Shown here piece by piece: positions 16,986 through 21,232 of a stretch of 21,232 nt of DNA. Position 1 is the first letter of the stretch; each line of letters opens with the position of its first letter. The translations under genes and the position numbers were made by a program. Source of the DNA: Aureococcus anophagefferens (lineage: Eukaryota; Sar; Pelagophyceae; Pelagomonadales; Pelagomonadaceae). The stretch covers positions 60,013-81,244 of the forward strand of contig NW_008705610.1 in the NCBI RefSeq assembly GCF_000186865.1, read 5' to 3'. The notes under the pieces are model-generated. The model ran no database searches, was not told where the DNA came from, and saw only the letters and a list, made by a program, of their open reading frames with translations.

Positions 16986-19900
16986 TCTGCCGGCGGCGAC
17001 GAGGGGGACGTCGAGGTCGGCGGCGGCGGCGACGACGACGTCCCGGACGCGCCCGCGCTCGCGGCGCCCGCGCCCGACGGCGACGGCGGCGGCGTCGAGG
17101 ACGGCGACGACGACGACCCGGACGTGCCCGCGCTCGCGGCGCCCGCGCCCGAGGGCGACGACGGCGGCGACGACGACGAGGAGGAGGAGGAGCTCGCGGA
17201 GGACGACTTCACGGGCTGCGGCGGCGACCTCGTGGACTGGACCCCGAAGGTCACGCTGCGCAGGCCGCGCGGCGCGGGCGCCGCGGCCGAGGCCCGGCGC
17301 AGGAAGCGCTCGAGCTTGGGCCACCGCACCATGGACGCGCTCGCGGCGCTCAAGCGCGGCGCCATGCGGCTCATCGGCGCGGTCGGCGGCGCCTCGCGCC
17401 GCCGTCGCCACCAGTCCGGGCACCGGGGCGACGACGGCCGGGAAGACAACCGGAGAAGAGACGAGGAGAACCGACGGGCGCGCGTCGAGGAGGTCACGGA
17501 GCGCAACGCGAGGCGGTACCAGCCCATGATCGACCGCCTCCGCGGCCACCTGACCGCCGAGACGACGTACAAGCTCAGCTTGGCCTACGACCCGGAGGAC
17601 CCGGACTCGCGCCTCGAGATGTCCGACTCGGAGCTCCGCCGGACGCGGACCAAGGCGGAGTGCGTCGAGCGGTTCCTGCGCTACCTCCGCGACTTCAACA
17701 CCGGCGAGCCAGGGTCGCTCACGGCGATGGAGTGCGCGCAGAAGGCGGCCGACGAGGCCTACGGCAAGGTCGGCGCCAGGACGGTCATGGGCTACTTCCG
17801 GAACCAGTACCTGCCCTCCGAGGGCTACTTCCTCGCCGACGAGCGGGGCAGCTACCTCCGCGACTCGTGGACGAGCTGCTTCCTGAGCCAGGACGACCTC
17901 GTGCTGCGGCTGAACCTCCTCGTCCGCGCGAACCTGCGCACGATGTCCTTGGAGAAGCTCGCGGAGCTCATGTCGGAGGTCATGATGATGAAGATCACGG
18001 ACAACTTCGACGGCGGCGCCCCCACGGGGAGCAAGACGATCCGCTCGACGCGCGCCACGACCGTCGAGCCGGACTGGTACGTCGACGGCGACGTCGACGG
18101 CGACGTGCGGGGCTTCTTCTGGAAGCGGTACGGCCTGTCGTGGCCCATCAAGAAGGGCCACGGCGTCTACACCATCGCCCACTCGGACAAGATCCAGCTC
18201 GAGTACCGCGACCGCAAGAAGTCGTACATGACGGACGTCCACGAACGCGCGGCGGACGACCGGAACAAACGATTTTTGCCGCTCGAGAAGGAGATGGAGG
18301 TGCTCCAGCACAAGTGGATCCAGCTGTCCTTGGAGGAGGCGGAGAAGCTCTTCGTCGCCCACGAGAAAACCAATCCCAACGCGCGCCAGGACCTGGAGCC
18401 GCACCGCGTCAAAGTCGAGATCGACGGCGCGTCCGTCGACGCCGTCGAGTTCAACGTGAACGCGAGCTCGGCCTTCGAGGCCTACGTCGAGTCCATGCCC
18501 ATGGGCGGCTCCCTGAGCGCCAGGCGGCCCAGCGACGCGCCGCCGCTCGTGGCGATCGGCCAGGACGAGATGTGCCGGCACAGCCACGAGTACACGTCCA
18601 AGTGCTGGACGCACAAGGGCGCGGCGCCCATCGACAAGAAGTCGCGCGGGCTGGCGGTCCACGTCAGCGGCTTCGTCTCCCGCGCCCAGAAGATCGGCTT
18701 TGGCTTCCCGCTCGACGAGGCGACGCTCGCGGCCATCAACGCGCACCGCGCGGGCAAGCAGTACCCGGTCACGATGTCCGGCGTCGACGTCGGCCAGGCC
18801 TGGATCAAGGTGCAGGAGCAGCAGGGCGTGGCCCAGCCGACCAAGGACATGCCGCCGCTGAAGAAGAACGTGCCCGCGGGGTACTGGGACAACGCGGTCG
18901 ACATCTGCGCCGTCGGCTTGTGGCACATGAACCCGGGTGCGAACAAGGAGGGCTGGTGGCTGGGCGTCCACATCATCGTGCACACCTACGACGTCATCCA
19001 GGCGTTCGAGTTCGTCTACGGGAAGCTCTCGGGCGCCGCGACGCCGTGCCAGGCCCTCTTCTACTTCGACCACAGCGCGCAGCACGGCCACTCGAAGCCG
19101 GACGCGCTCTCGACGACGCAGATGAACCTCTCGTGGGGCGGCGACCAGCCCATCGTCCGCGACACGGTCATCGAGCGCTCGGAGGGCTTCCTGGGACCCT
19201 TCGAGCCCATGCTCAAGCCCGGCGAAACGCAGCACGGCTATTTTGATAATCCGTCGGCGCCGCCCGTGGACGACCCCGCGGCGCCGCCCGGGAACGGACG
19301 CCGAGCCACGGCCAAACCCAAACCGCCGAAGCATGGCGCGGAGTACTACCGCGCATCGGCGCTTTCCGATGCCAACGCGACGGCGGAGGCGAAGATCCGG
19401 GCGGCGACGACGGAGGCGGGCGTCGCGTGGGTCCAGATCCCCGCGGACGACGCGAAGGCCTACGTGCAGGCGCGGTCGATCAAGGAGCAGGGCAAGCGGG
19501 CGGCCACGGCGCCCAAGGACAAGAAGGTCGGGTCGCTCCGGGCGCGCGCGGCGACGTACCACTCGGAGAACGCGTCCATCACGATCGATCTCGGGTCGAA
19601 GCCGCCGGGCTACGACGAGTGGCGCGCGGCGCTCGAGGTCCACGCGGCGAGCGTCACGGGCTTCCTCGGCCAGCCCAAGGGCGGGAAGCAGCTGCTCAGG
19701 GAGCGCGGCCTCTGGCACCAGGGCATGTCGTGGACGGGGAAGAAGGACACCTACGGCGTCCCCGAGACCGTCGACATCGACGGCGTCGCGCGGTCGACGT
19801 GTGCCAAGGACGTCCTCGCGGCGTGCTGGGACTACCAGAACGAGACCTCGGAGCTCGAGCAGATGGTCACGGACCTCGGGCACCGCGCCATGTTCACGCC

Positions 19901-20291
19901 CAAGGGCCACTGCGAACTTGCCGGCGAGGGTATCGAATACGACTGGGGCGTCGCCTCGCGGTGGAAGCGCAAGAACGGCCGCGACGAAGACCAGCACCTC
20001 CAGGAGGACACGCTTCGCTCGTTGTCGCCGAAGGTGCTGCCCGTGTTGCGCGTGCGCATGTTCGAGCGGACGGCGTGGCGCTACAAGCAGGCGTACCGTC
20101 GAGTCACCCGCGGCGAGGCCACGGCTGGCGAGTTCGCGGAGGTCGAGCGGCTCCAGAAGGAGATCAGGCGCCACCGCGACGCCGAGGTCGAACTAGCCGC
20201 GCTCGAGGGCCGCCGCGAGAACCCGCTTGCCGCCCTCGATGCGCCCCCGGGGACGGCTCCGGTCCGCGCGGCGACGGCCGCGGGCCCCTGA
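16986..20291 (+). CDS. DDE-type transposase, same frame as the methyltransferase
   Basis: About 1100 codons are open from the TGA to the stop at 20291; as a separate protein the first ATG is at 17331 (caccATGg). An acidic linker containing a duplicated PALAAPAP segment comes first, then a basic/helical region, then the catalytic domain. GQDE gives the first Asp (18564-18566), FYFDHSAQHGH the second (19068-19070) and GIEYDWG the Glu (19935-19937). Flanking signatures PDALSTTQMNL, KGGKQLLRERGLW, FTPKGHCEL and AWRYKQAYR match a DDE endonuclease family common in fungi, oomycetes and other protists. An Ala/Lys-rich insert of about 120 residues lies between the second Asp and the KGGKQ motif. DDE transposases cut and join transposon ends. 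All three acidic residues are present and no internal break is seen, so it may be active. Neither transposon end is proven. Confidence 0.85.
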   Translation, partial: SAGGDEGDVEVGGGGDDDVPDAPALAAPAPDGDGGGVEDGDDDDPDVPALAAPAPEGDDGGDDDEEEEELAEDDFTGCGGDLVDWTPKVTLRRPRGAGAAAEARRRKRSSLGHRTMDALAALKRGAMRLIGAVGGASRRRRHQSGHRGDDGREDNRRRDEENRRARVEEVTERNARRYQPMIDRLRGHLTAETTYKLSLAYDPEDPDSRLEMSDSELRRTRTKAECVERFLRYLRDFNTGEPGSLTAMECAQKAADEAYGKVGARTVMGYFRNQYLPSEGYFLADERGSYLRDSWTSCFLSQDDLVLRLNLLVRANLRTMSLEKLAELMSEVMMMKITDNFDGGAPTGSKTIRSTRATTVEPDWYVDGDVDGDVRGFFWKRYGLSWPIKKGHGVYTIAHSDKIQLEYRDRKKSYMTDVHERAADDRNKRFLPLEKEMEVLQHKWIQLSLEEAEKLFVAHEKTNPNARQDLEPHRVKVEIDGASVDAVEFNVNASSAFEAYVESMPMGGSLSARRPSDAPPLVAIGQDEMCRHSHEYTSKCWTHKGAAPIDKKSRGLAVHVSGFVSRAQKIGFGFPLDEATLAAINAHRAGKQYPVTMSGVDVGQAWIKVQEQQGVAQPTKDMPPLKKNVPAGYWDNAVDICAVGLWHMNPGANKEGWWLGVHIIVHTYDVIQAFEFVYGKLSGAATPCQALFYFDHSAQHGHSKPDALSTTQMNLSWGGDQPIVRDTVIERSEGFLGPFEPMLKPGETQHGYFDNPSAPPVDDPAAPPGNGRRATAKPKPPKHGAEYYRASALSDANATAEAKIRAATTEAGVAWVQIPADDAKAYVQARSIKEQGKRAATAPKDKKVGSLRARAATYHSENASITIDLGSKPPGYDEWRAALEVHAASVTGFLGQPKGGKQLLRERGLWHQGMSWTGKKDTYGVPETVDIDGVARSTCAKDVLAACWDYQNETSELEQMVTDLGHRAMFTPKGHCELAGEGIEYDWGVASRWKRKNGRDEDQHLQEDTLRSLSPKVLPVLRVRMFERTAWRYKQAYRRVTRGEATAGEFAEVERLQKEIRRHRDAEVELAALEGRRENPLAALDAPPGTAPVRAATAAGP

Positions 20292-20341
20292 GCGCGGGGC
20301 ACCACCGCATCCACATAGCCGCATAAAACCACCAAAAAAAG

Positions 20342-20386
20342 GCTTCTGCCAGCGGGGAATACGTCGGAGGCTACTCCCCGAGAAGC
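20342..20386 (+). other. Hairpin downstream of the transposase
   Basis: GCTTCT (20342-20347) and CGGGGA (20353-20358) pair with TCCCCG (20375-20380) and AGAAGC (20381-20386), giving a 12-bp stem with one 5-nt bulge, shortly after an A-rich run. It may be a 3' UTR structure or part of the transposon's right end. It is not a bacterial-type terminator, since no U-run follows. Confidence 0.45.
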
Positions 20387-20573
20387 GCAGCGACGACGCC
20401 GTCGCTCATGTTGCACTGCAACCCCTCATGTTGAGGTAGATTTATGCCCATTTCGTCTAGTACACATTCACATTCGTAGATCGCGTCGCGACATTAGAAT
20501 GCGACGCTATTGCGCCTCGGAGAAGCGCCGTGGACCTTGCCGAAGACCCTGACCCGACGAACGACGGGCTGCC

Positions 20574-21232
20574 ATGGAGGACGAGTGGATGGAGGCGCTG
20601 CACAGGTACGTGAGCGAGGGCCAGTGGAGCGAGGTGTCGCATTTCGTGGACCGCAACGCCGTGCTCTTCGGCGGTAGCAGCACGGAGAAGGAGCACGGCG
20701 AGGGCGAGTACGCGCTCTACGTGCAGTTCCGGTCGCTCGTGGCCAAGGTTTTGGACTCGCTCCTGGAGGAGCTGGGCTGTCGGAGCGAGGCGGACGAGGC
20801 GCGGCTGGCGATTTTTTTGCGGGAGACGGCGGAGTCGCCCGCGAGCGGCCCGCGCGAGGAGATGGCGAAGCGCGTGTTGCAGGACCTGCTGGACATCGAC
20901 GACTTCGCGGCATTCGCGCGGACGATGCGGGCGCGGAACGACGAGTTGGAGACGGGCGAGGCCGTCGAGCTCGAGCGCCAGCTGTCGGCGGCGGCGGACG
21001 CCAAGGCCCGCGCGACGCCGGAGACGCCGCTCGGCGCCAAGCACTCGGTTTTCAGCGACAGCGACGCGGATCTCACGCCCGTGACCACGCCGGGGGGCGG
21101 CGTCGACTGGCAATGGTCGACGGTCTGGGAGGAGGCCTTCGAGAGCGCGGAGGCGGCGAACGACGACTTCGAGCTGCAGCACGCGACGGCGCTGAGCCTG
21201 CTGGAGGCGCACGAGCGCGGCGCGCTGCCCGA
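20574..21232 (+). CDS. CFAP36/ARL2BP-like BART-domain protein, 5' part
   Basis: The ATG at 20574 (gccATGg, a strong eukaryotic start context) opens 219 codons still running at the window end. The product starts MEDEWMEALHRYVSEGQW, then FVDRNAVLF, YVQFRSLVAKVLDSLLEEL and DIDDFAAFARTMRARNDELE. This spacing matches the BART domain (about 120 residues) of ARL2-binding protein and of CFAP36 (CCDC104), which bind ARL2/ARL3 GTPases and act at cilia and flagella. The N-terminal placement of the domain, with a Trp at the start, favours CFAP36. A linker rich in Ser/Asp/Thr follows, then an acidic region ending HATALSLLEAHERG. GC and codon use match the GC-rich host-like DNA. This is probably a resident host gene next to the transposon. 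Confidence 0.8.
   Translation, partial: MEDEWMEALHRYVSEGQWSEVSHFVDRNAVLFGGSSTEKEHGEGEYALYVQFRSLVAKVLDSLLEELGCRSEADEARLAIFLRETAESPASGPREEMAKRVLQDLLDIDDFAAFARTMRARNDELETGEAVELERQLSAAADAKARATPETPLGAKHSVFSDSDADLTPVTTPGGGVDWQWSTVWEEAFESAEAANDDFELQHATALSLLEAHERGALP

Noticed and set aside
15128..19246. 1372-codon plus-strand open frame
   Set aside because: It starts in a microsatellite and is an Arg/Ala/Pro-rich out-of-frame reading of the same gene.
15603..20174. 1523-codon open frame on the minus strand across the transposase
   Set aside because: It mirrors the third-position GC bias of the plus-strand gene; the translation is Arg/Val/Ala/Leu-rich with no motif, while the plus frame carries the methyltransferase and DDE signatures.

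Overview
The window looks like nuclear DNA of a GC-rich, single-celled marine eukaryote, most plausibly an alga (pelagophyte-like stramenopile or haptophyte). The reasons are long stop-free GC-rich stretches on both strands, abundant GAC/GGC microsatellites, Copia-type reverse transcriptase debris, a eukaryote-type DDE transposase, and the start of a CFAP36/BART-domain (ciliary) gene at the right edge. The species cannot be fixed from the sequence.

Layout, left to right. 1-3300 holds no gene I can support. It is repeat-rich: GGCGCC-GNA hairpin repeats, 21-bp and 30-bp tandem repeats, two copies of a dispersed repeat with a tRNA B-box-like motif and a GAC/GGC tail, and two clusters of the 12-bp palindrome TGTGCCGGCACA. 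3328-3787 is a truncated, frameshifted Copia reverse transcriptase. 3922-11492 is a lower-GC stretch whose recognisable genes all lie on the minus strand: a small ORF, a beta-helix + SGNH/PC-esterase-like protein, a sulfotransferase, a fringe-like glycosyltransferase, and a damaged rhamnosyltransferase-like gene. Together they suggest synthesis and modification of a sulfated or acylated surface glycan. A 10-bp minisatellite (about 6296-6735) interrupts this group. 11687-11850 is a second array of C(GNA)G hairpins. 11910-13035 (minus) is a cysteine-rich gene broken by two frame changes. 13040-14813 shows no recognisable gene.

The most striking part is 14814-20291. Two 44-bp arms (43/44 identical, inverted) flank a 927-bp unit containing a third copy of the B-box-like repeat. 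Just after the right arm begins one plus-strand reading frame of about 1.6 thousand codons, broken by a single TGA (16983-16985). Before the TGA it carries a segment resembling a Copia protease/pre-integrase region, then a C5-cytosine DNA methyltransferase core (motifs I, IV, VI, VIII). After the TGA, in the same frame, come an acidic linker and a full DDE-type transposase with candidate D, D, E residues. This suggests a cut-and-paste-type transposon that captured a DNA methyltransferase, read as one fusion, as two proteins, or by stop read-through. Retrotransposons carrying cytosine methyltransferases are known from dinoflagellates and charophytes; I know of no described link to a DDE transposase of this type, though I cannot search. 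Only 283 bp beyond the transposase stop begins the CFAP36-like gene, which runs off the window.
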